From assembly GCF_021216675.1 (NCBI RefSeq), contig NZ_CP086120.1, positions 4,090,501 through 4,154,500 on the forward strand: a stretch of 64,000 nt of DNA. Direction: 5' to 3'. Under the pieces are notes generated by a model. That model was not told the origin of the DNA. It did not search any database and worked only from the letters and a program-made list of their open reading frames with translations. The translations under genes were made by a program, and so were the position numbers. How positions within the stretch are numbered: the stretch's first letter is position 1; each line of letters begins with the position of its first letter. The stretch is from Streptomyces gobiensis. Its GTDB lineage: Bacteria > Actinomycetota > Actinomycetes > Streptomycetales > Streptomycetaceae. Shown here one piece after another: positions 1 to 8,410 of this stretch.

Positions 1-1
1 C

Positions 2-1999
2 CCCGCCCGCTGGCTGGAGCTCATGGCCGAGCACCGGATCACCCTGTGGAATTCGGTCCCCGCCCTGCTGCGGATGCTCGTCGAGCACCTGGGGAACCCG
101 GCTGGCGGTGACGTGAGCGGCCGACCCGCCCACCCCGGTCTGGCGGCGCTCCGCGAGATCTGGCTCTCCGGCGACTGGATACCCGTCGACCTGCCGGGCC
201 GTATCCGCGCCGCCGCGCCCGCCGCCCGGATCACCGCGGCGGGCGGGGCCACCGAGGCGGCGATCTGGTCCGTGGCCCATGAGGTCACCGCGGCCGACGC
301 CGAGCGCGACTCGATCCCTTACGGCACGGCCATGCGCAACCAGACCATGGAGGTACTCAACGACCGGCTGGAGCCCTGCCCGGTGGGGGTCACCGGTGAG
401 ATATGCATCGGCGGCAGCGGACTGGCCGACGGCTACTGGCGGGACCCTGAGCGCACCGCGGAGTCCTTCATCACGCATCCCCGCACCGGGCGGCGGCTGT
501 ACCGCACCGGAGACCTCGGCCGGTGGCTGCCGGAGGGCGAGATCGAGATCATCGGCCGGGAGGACTTCCAGGTCAAGATACGCGGGCACCGTGTCGAACT
601 CGGTGAGATCGAGGCCGCGTTGCTCCGCCAGGACGAGGTCCGTGCGGCCGCTGTCACCGTCATCGGCGGCGAACGCGAGGGCCGCCGCCTCGCCGCGGTA
701 GTCGTACCGGACGCGCCGGAGGCCCGGGAAGCCGCCGCCGGGCACGAGGCGTACCGTGAAGCGCTCGGCGATGTCCTCACCGACCCCTTGGAGCGGCTGG
801 CCTTCACGGCACGCCGTCCCGGGCTGCGTACCGACCTCGAAGGGACCGTCCACGCGTTGCCCGCCGCCGCACCGCGCACCGAGCCGGTGCCGCCGCGCGC
901 CAGCCGCCGGACCTACGGGGACGGCCTGGTTCCCCTGGCCGCGCTCGCCCGGATGCTGGAGCCGTTGCGCGCGGACGAGACGGACACCGGCCCGAAGTAC
1001 CGCTATGCCTCGGCCGGTGGTCTGTACCCCGTACAGACCTACCTCTATGCCGCCCCCGGCCGGATCGACGGGCTCGACGGCGGCACGTACTACTACGACC
1101 CGCGGCAGCACCGGCTGGTGGCGGTGGTGCCGGACGCCCAGCTCGACACCGCGGTCCACGCGCCGGACAACCACGGGATGTTCCGGAACTCCGCCTTCTC
1201 CGTCTTCTTCACCGCCCGGCGCGCTGCCGTCGAGCCGATGTACGGCAAGCGGGCGCGCGACTTCTGCCTGCTGGAAACGGGCCTGATGACGCAGCTGCTG
1301 GACGACGCCGCACCGGCGTACGGGATCGGGCTCTGCCAGGTGGGCGTCATCCACGCCACGGACGGGCTGCGCCGGGCCCTGGCCCTCGACGAGGACAGCG
1401 AAGTACTGCACGGCCTGCTCGGCGGCGCCCTCACCGCCGGCAGCGCCGACAGCGACCCTGCCCCGGAGCCCGTCCGGTTGCCCTTGGGCGAACTCCTCCG
1501 GGAGCGGCTGGCAGCGCTGCTTCCCGCTGCTCTGGTGCCGGCCACGTTCACCGAGGTGGAGCGGCTGCCGCTGACCCCCCGCGGCAAGCTGGACCGGGGC
1601 GCGCTGCGCAGTCTGGCCGAGGATGCGGCCAGAACCGGCGGCGGCGAGGGCGGCATCGGCGGCGACGGTGAGGCCAAGACCGGTACGGAGGCGAAGATCC
1701 TCGCGATCCTCCGTGCCGAACTGCGGCATGACAGCATTACCGTCCACGACCGCCTCCTCGACATCGGAGTGGACTCCGTGGTCATGGTCCGCCTCCACCG
1801 CGCCATTCAGACGGCGCTCGACCACCCGTTCCCGCTCGTGACGATGTTCGAGCAGCCAACGGTCCGGCACCTCGCCGATCACATCTCCGGAGCTGCCGGG
1901 GGTGCGGGGGCACAGCCCGCGCAGACCCCGGCCGACGCGGCATCCGGTGGGGTACGCGCGCAGACCCGGCGCGGCCGGGCGCGGCGGCGCCGGACATGA
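2..1999 (+). CDS. NRPS C-terminal part: adenylation domain with embedded thiazoline-type oxidase, then carrier protein (5' truncated)
   Basis: The frame is open to the left edge, so the gene starts outside the window; the ATG at 23 is internal. Counting from that Met, adenylation motifs run in order: A5 GGATEA near 74-79, A6 GEICIGG, A7 YRTGDL near 160, A8 near 183-200. An FMN-dependent SagB/McbC-type oxidase domain follows at about 250-470, with KYRYASAGGLYPVQTYLY and a C-terminal ETGLMTQ region. The A domain then resumes with A10 GKLDR near 521-525. A peptidyl carrier protein follows, with its phosphopantetheine Ser in DIGVDSV near 585. Oxidases nested after A8 are known from thiazole-forming NRPSs such as EpoB. 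The LWNSVPAL and GGATEA-IWS segments resemble Cys-activating A domains. The inferred role is activating Cys (or Ser/Thr) and oxidising an azoline to an azole. There is no thioesterase domain; the C-terminus is Arg-rich. Confidence 0.88.
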   Translation, partial: PARWLELMAEHRITLWNSVPALLRMLVEHLGNPAGGDVSGRPAHPGLAALREIWLSGDWIPVDLPGRIRAAAPAARITAAGGATEAAIWSVAHEVTAADAERDSIPYGTAMRNQTMEVLNDRLEPCPVGVTGEICIGGSGLADGYWRDPERTAESFITHPRTGRRLYRTGDLGRWLPEGEIEIIGREDFQVKIRGHRVELGEIEAALLRQDEVRAAAVTVIGGEREGRRLAAVVVPDAPEAREAAAGHEAYREALGDVLTDPLERLAFTARRPGLRTDLEGTVHALPAAAPRTEPVPPRASRRTYGDGLVPLAALARMLEPLRADETDTGPKYRYASAGGLYPVQTYLYAAPGRIDGLDGGTYYYDPRQHRLVAVVPDAQLDTAVHAPDNHGMFRNSAFSVFFTARRAAVEPMYGKRARDFCLLETGLMTQLLDDAAPAYGIGLCQVGVIHATDGLRRALALDEDSEVLHGLLGGALTAGSADSDPAPEPVRLPLGELLRERLAALLPAALVPATFTEVERLPLTPRGKLDRGALRSLAEDAARTGGGEGGIGGDGEAKTGTEAKILAILRAELRHDSITVHDRLLDIGVDSVVMVRLHRAIQTALDHPFPLVTMFEQPTVRHLADHISGAAGGAGAQPAQTPADAASGGVRAQTRRGRARRRRT

Positions 2000-2736
2000 C
2001 GGGCAAGACCGTGGCGCCCGGTAAGTCACTCCGGCTGTTCTGCCTGCCCTACGCGGGCGGCTCAGCGCGCCTGTTCCAGGACTGGCGGTACGCGCTCCCC
2101 GACTTTGTCGAGGTGTGCCCGGTCGAGCTGCCCGGCCGTGGCACCCGCTTCGGCGAGCTCCCGTACACCCGGCTGGAGCCGCTCGTCGACGATGTGCTGG
2201 ACACTCTGGAAGAGCACCTCGATGAAGAAGGCCCCGGTCTGCCCTTCGCGCTGTTCGGCTACAGCTTTGGATCGGCCGTGGCGTTCGAGGCCGCCCGCCG
2301 CCTGGAGGCGGCCGGGCGGCGCCCCGCCTGCCTGGCGGTGGCGGCCTTCCGTTCCCCCGGGGCCTCGCCCCCGCGCGTGAAGGCCTCGTCCCTGCCCGAC
2401 GCGGAGTTCCGCCGACTCCTGCGGGAGCTGGGCGGCACTCCGCGCGAGCTGCTGGAGAACGACGCGTTCATGGAGCTGATGCTCCCGGTCATCAAGGCCG
2501 ACTTCTCGATCGCGGAGTCCTATGGGCACCGTTCCGGCCCGCCGCTGGACTGCCCCATCGTGGCCTTCGGCGGCGAGGAGGACCCGCTCATCGGCATGGC
2601 CGAGGTCAGGACATGGTCTCGGCACACGGCCGCGGGATTCTCGCTCCGCCCCATCCCGGGGGACCACTTCTTTATGCACAGCCACCGTGAGCTGCTGCTG
2701 AAAGAGCTGGCTACGGAACTCGCCACCCACCGCTGA
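1996..2736 (+). CDS. Type II thioesterase (alpha/beta hydrolase)
   Basis: This 246-residue protein is a stand-alone editing thioesterase of NRPS/PKS clusters, which frees mis-primed carrier proteins. It opens with LRLFCLPYAGGSA, has the nucleophile elbow GYSFGS with Ser near 90, and ends with the catalytic His in GDHFFMH near 224. Its length is normal for the family. The ATG overlaps the NRPS stop codon in an ATGA arrangement, so translational coupling and a shared operon are expected. With no thioesterase domain on the upstream NRPS, product release must come from another protein, or this gene only edits. Confidence 0.92.
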   Translation: MTGKTVAPGKSLRLFCLPYAGGSARLFQDWRYALPDFVEVCPVELPGRGTRFGELPYTRLEPLVDDVLDTLEEHLDEEGPGLPFALFGYSFGSAVAFEAARRLEAAGRRPACLAVAAFRSPGASPPRVKASSLPDAEFRRLLRELGGTPRELLENDAFMELMLPVIKADFSIAESYGHRSGPPLDCPIVAFGGEEDPLIGMAEVRTWSRHTAAGFSLRPIPGDHFFMHSHRELLLKELATELATHR

Positions 2737-2766
2737 GGGCTGGGCCCCTGGGCCCTGGGATAACCG

Positions 2767-3210
2767 GTGCCCATGCCTATGCACCGGCGCGTTCTGCGGG
2801 AATACTGCCGGGCCATGACGCTCACGGAACAATGCATTACCGAGGAACAGTTCGAGGAACTCCTCGCCGACGACTCCATAGCCATCGTCCACCGGACGCT
2901 GTGGCTGCTGCTGTGGGAGGGCGAGCTACGGGTGCTGGACCTGCTCTCCTGCGATGTCCGCGATGTTCACTTCGAGGAGAGAAGGGTGAGCCGGGCATCC
3001 GGGAAGGCGGTGTCGGAGGGGGTGGACTTCAGCGAGCGGGCCGCCGCGCTCCTGGCGGAGCTGACCCGGGGACGGGACAGCGGGCCCCTGTTCGCCGTGG
3101 GGGAGCGGGCGCTGAGCTGGGAGGCGGTGGTGCGGACGGCCGGTGAGCACGGGCACGCCATCCATGCGTTCCGGGCGGGCGGGAAGCTCCACCGGACCGA
3201 CTCGGAGTAG
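2767..3210 (+). CDS. Tyrosine recombinase-like catalytic-domain fragment
   Basis: The reading frame starts at GTG 2767, with in-frame ATGs at 2773, 2779 and 2815; none has a strong Shine-Dalgarno, so the start is uncertain. The segment LLLWEGELRVLDLLSCDVRD followed by VHFEERRV resembles box I of XerC/D-type integrases (tGLRisELl..rwsDid), including the Arg. Near the C-terminus IHAFRAGGKLH resembles the box II HxxR. The protein ends about 12 residues later, so the Tyr nucleophile region is absent, as is an N-terminal SAM-like core-binding domain. It lies 30 bp after the thioesterase and may be cotranscribed. Either it is a degenerate integrase remnant or a small DNA-binding protein derived from one. 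I do not assign recombinase activity. Confidence 0.6.
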   Translation: MPMPMHRRVLREYCRAMTLTEQCITEEQFEELLADDSIAIVHRTLWLLLWEGELRVLDLLSCDVRDVHFEERRVSRASGKAVSEGVDFSERAAALLAELTRGRDSGPLFAVGERALSWEAVVRTAGEHGHAIHAFRAGGKLHRTDSE

Positions 3211-3314
3211 CTCTCTGCGATATCAAAGGGTGCGATACAGAAGGTTATGCGAGCGATTCGGGGTAAGCCGGATATAGGGAGACAGATACGAGCCAATTGA
3301 AGGAGGCGGCCGAA

Positions 3315-3755
3315 ATGACCGCGCCGACGTCTGGCATTGAAGAGCATCCTGACCTGGTGACCCTGCGCGCCCGCTATGCGAGGGCAGCCGCAACGCCCAC
3401 CGCTCAGGGGCTGGAAGTTCTGACCCTGCTCACCGGCGTCTACCTGGCGGCTTCACCGTGGATCGTGGGCTTCAACGCCTTCCCGACACTGGCCGTGAAC
3501 AATCTGATCACCGGTATCACTCTCGCGGTGCTCGGCTTCGGCTTTGGTGCGGCCTACGAACGCACCTACGGCATGAGTGGGGCGGCAGGCCTCATTGGTG
3601 TCTGGACGATCATCGCCCCGTGGGTTGTCGCAGGCAATGTGGCCACCACGGCCACGATCATCAACAACGTGATCCTCGGTGGTCTCGTTGTCATCCTCGC
3701 GACGGCGACCGGTGCGCTCGGCAAGGCGAGCAGCAGTCGTCGCAGGCAGGGCTGA
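3315..3755 (+). CDS. SPW-repeat integral membrane protein
   Basis: The ATG at 3315 is preceded by a strong GAAGGAGG at 3299-3306, eight bases away, so it is preferred over the in-frame TTG at 3297. The 146-residue product has four hydrophobic segments arranged as two repeats. Each carries an (S/A)PW motif: AASPWIVGFNAF near residue 50 and IIAPWVVAGN near 107. Each is followed by a helix beginning NNLITG or NNVILG. This matches the SPW repeat family (two copies per protein), whose function is unknown. The C-terminus is basic (SSSRRRQG), probably cytoplasmic. An inverted repeat CTGACG/CGTCAG at 3752-3757/3765-3770 overlaps the stop codon. Confidence 0.85.
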   Translation: MTAPTSGIEEHPDLVTLRARYARAAATPTAQGLEVLTLLTGVYLAASPWIVGFNAFPTLAVNNLITGITLAVLGFGFGAAYERTYGMSGAAGLIGVWTIIAPWVVAGNVATTATIINNVILGGLVVILATATGALGKASSSRRRQG

Positions 3756-3883
3756 CGGCTGCTTCGTCAGTCTCCCGGGCCGACCCGCGTGACCGTGTCG
3801 GCCCGGCGTGCGGAGGCGCCCGCGTCGAGCCAACGGTGCAGCAGGGAAACCGCTTCCCCGCGCCGGACAGGGTTGGGTTCCTC

Positions 3884-4166
3884 TAACCCCGGCCCCTTTC
3901 CGGCTGTACCGATGTGAGGCTCCGCCGCGTGGCGGGGCTCCGCCCGGCTGCGGGTTGCCGTGGTGGGTGTCCCCGTATCCCGCCCCTTCCCGTAACCGGG
4001 GCTTTGCCCCGGGGCCCCGGGGTTGGCCGGGTGCGGGCCGGTGGCCAGGTGTTGTGCCCACCCGTTCCGCCCCAGCGGAACGACTGCCCACAACACGGGT
4101 GGGGTCTGGGGGCGGCAGCCCCCAGTTTCGGGAAGGGGCCGGGTTAGGGGAACTCCCACCGCCAGC
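3884..4166. repeat. Intergenic GC-rich palindromic repeat locus A
   Basis: This stretch contains modules shared with the other five repeat loci in the window. They are: a TTTCCGGCTGTACCGATGTG segment; a ggctccgccgcg/ggcggggctccgcc palindrome; a CCGGGGCTTTGCCCCGG hairpin; a GGGGCCCCGGGG core; and a pair of inverted GTGTTGTG / CACAACAC boxes around 4050-4105 enclosing a GTTCCGccccaGCGGAAC hairpin. It ends with CTGGGGGCGGCAGCCCCCAG. No coding potential is convincing. It occupies most of the 560-bp gap downstream of the SPW gene. Confidence 0.8.
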
Positions 4167-4304
4167 GACGCCCAGCCACCCCCACCGTCGAGAGGTGCGA
4201 GGGCGCGCCGTCAAGAAGAGGGGCGTATACGGCCCGTATGACCGGCGTCATGGAAGCGAGGGGCAGAAACAGGCAAAACCCGGACGCAGCCGGTGGTGCA
4301 CCCA

Positions 4305-4310
4305 TACTCT
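4305..4310 (+). promoter_or_regulatory. Candidate -10 element for leaderless response regulator mRNA
   Basis: TACTCT lies 7 bases upstream of the GTG at 4318, which itself has no Shine-Dalgarno. This geometry suggests transcription starts at or next to the start codon. No clear -35 box is visible. Confidence 0.4.
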
Positions 4311-4317
4311 TTAGTAT

Positions 4318-4758
4318 GTGGCTGGTATGTCCGGCCGGGTCCTTGTCGTGGACGACAACAAGGTCATCCGGCAGTTGATCAGGGTCAACCTTGAGCTAGA
4401 GGGCTTCGAGGTCATGACCGCGGCCGATGGTGCCGAATGTCTGGACGTCGTTCACCACGTCCGGCCCGATGTCATCACACTCGATGTCGTCATGCCCCGG
4501 CTCGACGGCCTGCGTACCGCCGAGCGGCTGCGCGCCGATCCGCGGACCCGGCACATCCCGGTGGCGATCATCAGCGGCTGCACCAAGCTCGGCGTCGAGG
4601 AAGGCGTGGCCGCCTTCCTCGCGAAGCCCTTCGAACCAGTTGAGCTGGTCCGCATGGTGCGGCGGCTGCTCTATGGCGGCGGCCCCCGGAGCGACCACCC
4701 CGCGGCGCCATTGCCGTCCGTGACGGACGGTGCGGAGTCCGTGGTCAGACGTTCCTAG
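4318..4758 (+). CDS. Single-domain response regulator (receiver only)
   Basis: The 146-residue product is one CheY-like receiver domain with no output domain. It has acidic Asp12-Asp13, phospho-acceptor Asp56 in VITLDVVMP, switch Ser86 in IISG and Lys103 in LAKPF, so it looks phosphorylatable. A Pro-rich tail of about 25 residues follows. No histidine kinase is adjacent, so it is an orphan. The GTG at 4318 is chosen because a -10-like TACTCT lies just upstream; ATG 4327 is the alternative start. It precedes the ArgS-like gene, an arrangement I recall as conserved in Streptomyces. Confidence 0.85.
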   Translation: MAGMSGRVLVVDDNKVIRQLIRVNLELEGFEVMTAADGAECLDVVHHVRPDVITLDVVMPRLDGLRTAERLRADPRTRHIPVAIISGCTKLGVEEGVAAFLAKPFEPVELVRMVRRLLYGGGPRSDHPAAPLPSVTDGAESVVRRS

Positions 4759-4796
4759 GGACGAAACCTGCTGGCTTTCCCCCGCCCCCTCTCCCA

Positions 4797-4802
4797 TACG
4801 CT
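4797..4802 (+). promoter_or_regulatory. Candidate -10 element for leaderless ArgS-like gene
   Basis: TACGCT ends 6 bases before the GTG at 4809 and there is no Shine-Dalgarno between them, consistent with a leaderless transcript. Confidence 0.4.
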
Positions 4803-4808
4803 TGTTCC

Positions 4809-5600
4809 GTGACCCCCGCCCAGCTCTCGCGCACCGTCCTGCACACGCTGCGCCGTGCCGTCGAAGACGGGGAGCTGCCCGCGGCGGTCCGGACCCCCGA
4901 AAAGGTCACGCTCCGCAGGCCGCCGCACGGCGACGCCGACTACGCCTCCAACCTCGCCCTGCGGCTTGCCCCCGCCCTGGGCCGTCCCGCCCGCCAGATC
5001 GCGGAAATCCTGCGGATCAGGCTGGCCCAGCAGCCGGGTATCGCCCGGGTGGAGGTGGCTGGAGCCGGTTTCCTCAACATCACCGTGCGGGCGGCCGGGC
5101 GGACCGCGGTCGTACGCGAGGCCATAGCGGCCGGGCGGCGCGCACAGCCCGCCGCGCTGCCCGAAGACCCCGCCCGGGACGCCGCGCGCTGGGCGGCCGT
5201 CACCGGTCACCCCGTGACCTGCGAGCGGCGTGACAGCCAGCCGCTCTTCCGGGTCCAGTACGCCCACGCCCGCACCCGGGCACTCCTCACCAACGCCCGT
5301 GACCTGGGCTTCGGGCCGGAGCCCGGCTCCTACGAGACCCCGGCCGAGGCAGCGCTGATCGCCCTGCTGGCCGACTCCGGCCGGATCAGCGAACACGGCA
5401 CCCCCGACCGCCTCGCCCGGCAGCTGGAAGCGGTCGCCGAGGCCTTCTGCGACGTTCACGACGTCCACCCCATCCTGCCCCGCGGTGACGAGAAACCCCG
5501 GGCCGCCCACCGTGCCCGCCTGGCCCTCGCCGAGGCCACCGGAGCGGTGCTGGCCGGCGGCCTGACCCAGCTCGGCATCAGCGCACCGAACCATCTCTGA
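4809..5600 (+). CDS. ArgS-related protein lacking the catalytic core (DALR anticodon-binding domain)
   Basis: This 263-residue protein begins like the additional N-terminal domain of arginyl-tRNA synthetase: DYASNLALRLAPALGRPARQ, then GFLNITV near residue 94. It ends like the ArgS C-terminal anticodon-binding domain: VQYAHARTRALLTNA near 150, then CDVHDVHPILPRGDE and ALAEATGAVLAGGLTQLGISAPNHL's GLTQLGI segment. The Rossmann core with HIGH and KMSK signatures is missing; a real ArgS is about 590 residues. The two retained parts are joined by a short Ala/Arg-rich linker near 105-135. It cannot aminoacylate by itself. It may bind tRNA-Arg or have an accessory role; the name NrtL appears in some annotations. 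It lies 16 bp upstream of lysA. Confidence 0.85.
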   Translation: MTPAQLSRTVLHTLRRAVEDGELPAAVRTPEKVTLRRPPHGDADYASNLALRLAPALGRPARQIAEILRIRLAQQPGIARVEVAGAGFLNITVRAAGRTAVVREAIAAGRRAQPAALPEDPARDAARWAAVTGHPVTCERRDSQPLFRVQYAHARTRALLTNARDLGFGPEPGSYETPAEAALIALLADSGRISEHGTPDRLARQLEAVAEAFCDVHDVHPILPRGDEKPRAAHRARLALAEATGAVLAGGLTQLGISAPNHL

Positions 5601-5616
5601 GGGGATTCAGAGCACC

Positions 5617-7008
5617 ATGAGCCGTTCCGCCCACCCCGCCGGGCCCCGTCACGCCGATGTGCTGCCCGAGGGGCATTACACAGCGCCGCCCGCCGATCTC
5701 AACGCCCTGGATCCACGCGTCTGGGCCCGTACGGTCGTACGCGACGACGACGGCGTCGTCAGCGTCGGCGGCCTGACCGTCAGAGAACTCGCCGAGGAGT
5801 TCGGCACCCCGGCCTACATCCTGGACGAGGACGACTTCCGTTCCCGGTGCCGGGCCTGGCGCGAGGCCTTCGGCGCGGACGCGGATGTGTTCTACGCCGG
5901 GAAGGCCTTCCTCTCCCTCGCCGTCGTCCGCTGGCTGCATGAGGAAGGCCTCAACCTGGATGTCTGCTCCGGCGGTGAGCTGGCCACCGCGCTGGCGGCC
6001 GGAATGCCCGCCGAGCGGATCGCCCTGCACGGCAACAACAAGAGCAATGAGGAGATCCAGCGGGCCGTGGAGGCCGGGATCGGCCGGATCGTCCTCGACT
6101 CCTTCCAGGAGATCGCCCGGGTCGCCCATATCGCCCAGCGACTGGGCAAGCGCCAGCCGGTACTGATCCGGGTCACGGTGGGCGTCGAGGCGCACACCCA
6201 TGAGTTCATCGCCACCGCCCACGAGGACCAGAAGTTCGGCCTGCCGCTCGCGGGCGGGCAGGCCGCCGAGGCCGTACGCCGGGTGCTGCGGCACGAGTCG
6301 CTGGAGCTGACCGGCATCCACTCACACATCGGCTCCCAGATCTTCGACACCTCCGGCTTCGAGGTGGCCGCTCACCGGGTCGTCGGGCTGCTGCGGGAGA
6401 TCCGCGATGAGCACGGTGCCGAGCTGCCGGAGATCGACCTCGGCGGTGGCCTGGGCATCGCGTACACCCCCGAGGACGACCCACGGGAGCCGCACGAGAT
6501 CGCGAAGTCGCTCGGTGAGATCGTCACCCGTGAGTGTGAGTCCGCCGGCCTCTCGGTGCCCCGGCTCTCGGTGGAACCGGGCCGGGCGATCGTTGGACCG
6601 ACCGCCTTCACCCTCTACGAGGTCGGCACCGTCAAGCCGCTGGAGGGGCTGCGGACATACCTCAGCGTCGATGGCGGGATGTCCGACAACATCCGTACCG
6701 CGCTCTATGACGCGGAGTACACGGTCTCCCTGGTGTCCCGTGCCTCCGAGGCCGAACCGATGCTGAGCCGGGTGGTGGGCAAGCACTGCGAAAGCGGAGA
6801 TATCGTCGTGCGTGACGCTTTCCTCCCCGCCGATACGGCTCCGGGTGACCTACTCGCGGTGCCCGCTACCGGCGCGTACTGCCGCTCGATGGCCAGCAAC
6901 TACAACCACGCGCTGCGCCCGCCCGTCGTCGCGGTCAAGGACGGCGTGGCCCGGGTGATCGTCCGCCGTGAGACGGAGGAGGATCTGCTGCGGCTGGATG
7001 TCGGGTAA
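5617..7008 (+). CDS. lysA: Diaminopimelate decarboxylase
   Basis: This is the last step of lysine synthesis, a PLP-dependent decarboxylation of meso-diaminopimelate. The 463-residue protein is a fold-type III decarboxylase: the PLP Lys is Lys96 in FYAGKAF. A glycine-rich phosphate-binding loop is in DLGGGLGIAY near 275. VEPGRAIVGP follows, then CESGDIV and GAYCRSMASNYN with the substrate-binding Cys and Tyr near the C-terminus. The start at 5617 follows TGAGGGG. It heads a co-directional cluster of Asp-family amino acid genes (lysA, hom, thrC, thrB). Confidence 0.97.
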   Translation: MSRSAHPAGPRHADVLPEGHYTAPPADLNALDPRVWARTVVRDDDGVVSVGGLTVRELAEEFGTPAYILDEDDFRSRCRAWREAFGADADVFYAGKAFLSLAVVRWLHEEGLNLDVCSGGELATALAAGMPAERIALHGNNKSNEEIQRAVEAGIGRIVLDSFQEIARVAHIAQRLGKRQPVLIRVTVGVEAHTHEFIATAHEDQKFGLPLAGGQAAEAVRRVLRHESLELTGIHSHIGSQIFDTSGFEVAAHRVVGLLREIRDEHGAELPEIDLGGGLGIAYTPEDDPREPHEIAKSLGEIVTRECESAGLSVPRLSVEPGRAIVGPTAFTLYEVGTVKPLEGLRTYLSVDGGMSDNIRTALYDAEYTVSLVSRASEAEPMLSRVVGKHCESGDIVVRDAFLPADTAPGDLLAVPATGAYCRSMASNYNHALRPPVVAVKDGVARVIVRRETEEDLLRLDVG

Positions 7009-7112
7009 GAGACAACTTCTGAGAAAGCCGTTTCACATACTGGACCGGGGAGGGAATCTCCGGGTCTGTACGTGAGACTTGGACTACCGAGAATGACGAA
7101 AAGTGAGGTCAG

Positions 7113-8405
7113 ATGATGCGTACGCGTCCGCTGAAGGTGGCGCTGCTGGGCTGTGGGGTTGTCGGCTCAGAGGTGGCGCGCATCATGACGACGCACGCGG
7201 ATGACCTCGCTGCCCGGATCGGCGCCCCGGTCGAGCTGGCCGGGATCGCCGTCCGCCGCCCTGGCCGGGTCCGCGAGGGTGTGCCCGAGGAGCTGATCAC
7301 CACCGACGCGACCGCCCTCGCCAAACGCGAGGACATCGACGTCGCGGTCGAGGTCATCGGCGGCATCGAGCCCGCCCGCACCCTCATCACCACCGCCTTC
7401 GAGCATGGCGCCAGTGTGGTCTCCGCCAACAAGGCACTGCTCGCCCAGGACGGCCCGGCCCTGCATGAGGCGGCCGACAAATACGGCGCGGATCTCTACT
7501 ACGAGGCCGCCGTCGCCGGCGCGATCCCGCTGGTACGCCCGCTGCGCGAGTCGCTGGCGGGCGACAAGGTCAACCGTGTCCTGGGCATCGTCAACGGCAC
7601 CACCAACTTCATCCTGGACCGGATGGAGTCCAGCGGCGCCGGATACTCCGAGGCGCTGGACGAGGCCACCGCCCTGGGCTACGCCGAGGCCGACCCGACC
7701 GCCGATGTCGAAGGCTTCGACGCCGCCGCCAAGGCCGCCATCCTCGCCGGGATCGCCTTCCACACCCGAGTCGGTCTGGACGAGGTGCACCGCGAGGGCC
7801 TCACCGAGGTCACCGCCGCCGATATCGCCTCCGCCAAGCGCATGGGCTGCACGGTCAAGCTGCTCGCCATCTGCGAGCGGGCCGCCGACGGCAAGTCCGT
7901 CACCGCCCGCGTCCACCCGGCGATGATCCCGCTGTCCCACCCGCTCGCCTCCGTGCACGAGGCGTACAACGCGGTCTTCGTCGAGGCCGAGGCAGCCGGC
8001 CAGCTGATGTTCTACGGCCCCGGAGCGGGCGGTTCGCCCACCGCTTCGGCCGTCCTCGGCGATCTGGTGTCCGCCTGCCGCAACAAGATCAGCGGAGCCA
8101 GGGGACCGGGCGAGTCGGCCTACACCCAGCTGCCGGTGAGCCCCATGGGCGAGGTCGTCACCCGCTACCACATCAGCCTGGACGTCGCCGACAAGCCCGG
8201 TGTGCTGGCCCAGTGCGCCATGGTCTTCGCCGAGCACGGGGTCTCCATCGACACCGTCCGGCAGCAGGGCAAGGACGGAGAGGCCTCGCTGGTCGTCGTC
8301 ACCCACCGCGCTCCCGACGCCGCGCTCAGCGCGACCGTTGAAGCGCTGCGCAAACTGGACACCGTACGCGGCGTCGCGAGCATCATGCGGGTCGAAGGGG
8401 AATGA
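7113..8405 (+). CDS. hom: Homoserine dehydrogenase
   Basis: It reduces aspartate semialdehyde to homoserine, the branch point toward threonine and methionine. The 430-residue protein has an N-terminal NAD(P)-binding motif LLGCGVVGSEVA. The catalytic domain includes SANKALLA, YEAAVAGAIPLVRPL and IVNGTTNFIL. A C-terminal ACT domain starts near residue 350 (YHISLDVADKPGVLAQ) and probably mediates threonine feedback inhibition. GTGAGG precedes two consecutive ATGs at 7113 and 7116. Its stop overlaps the first possible thrC start. Confidence 0.97.
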   Translation: MMRTRPLKVALLGCGVVGSEVARIMTTHADDLAARIGAPVELAGIAVRRPGRVREGVPEELITTDATALAKREDIDVAVEVIGGIEPARTLITTAFEHGASVVSANKALLAQDGPALHEAADKYGADLYYEAAVAGAIPLVRPLRESLAGDKVNRVLGIVNGTTNFILDRMESSGAGYSEALDEATALGYAEADPTADVEGFDAAAKAAILAGIAFHTRVGLDEVHREGLTEVTAADIASAKRMGCTVKLLAICERAADGKSVTARVHPAMIPLSHPLASVHEAYNAVFVEAEAAGQLMFYGPGAGGSPTASAVLGDLVSACRNKISGARGPGESAYTQLPVSPMGEVVTRYHISLDVADKPGVLAQCAMVFAEHGVSIDTVRQQGKDGEASLVVVTHRAPDAALSATVEALRKLDTVRGVASIMRVEGE

Positions 8406-8410
8406 GAGAC

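Noticed and set aside
4318..4758. Pairing of the receiver-only regulator with a nearby kinase
   Set aside because: No histidine kinase gene is close; chiS is 28 kb away and has its own regulator chiR.
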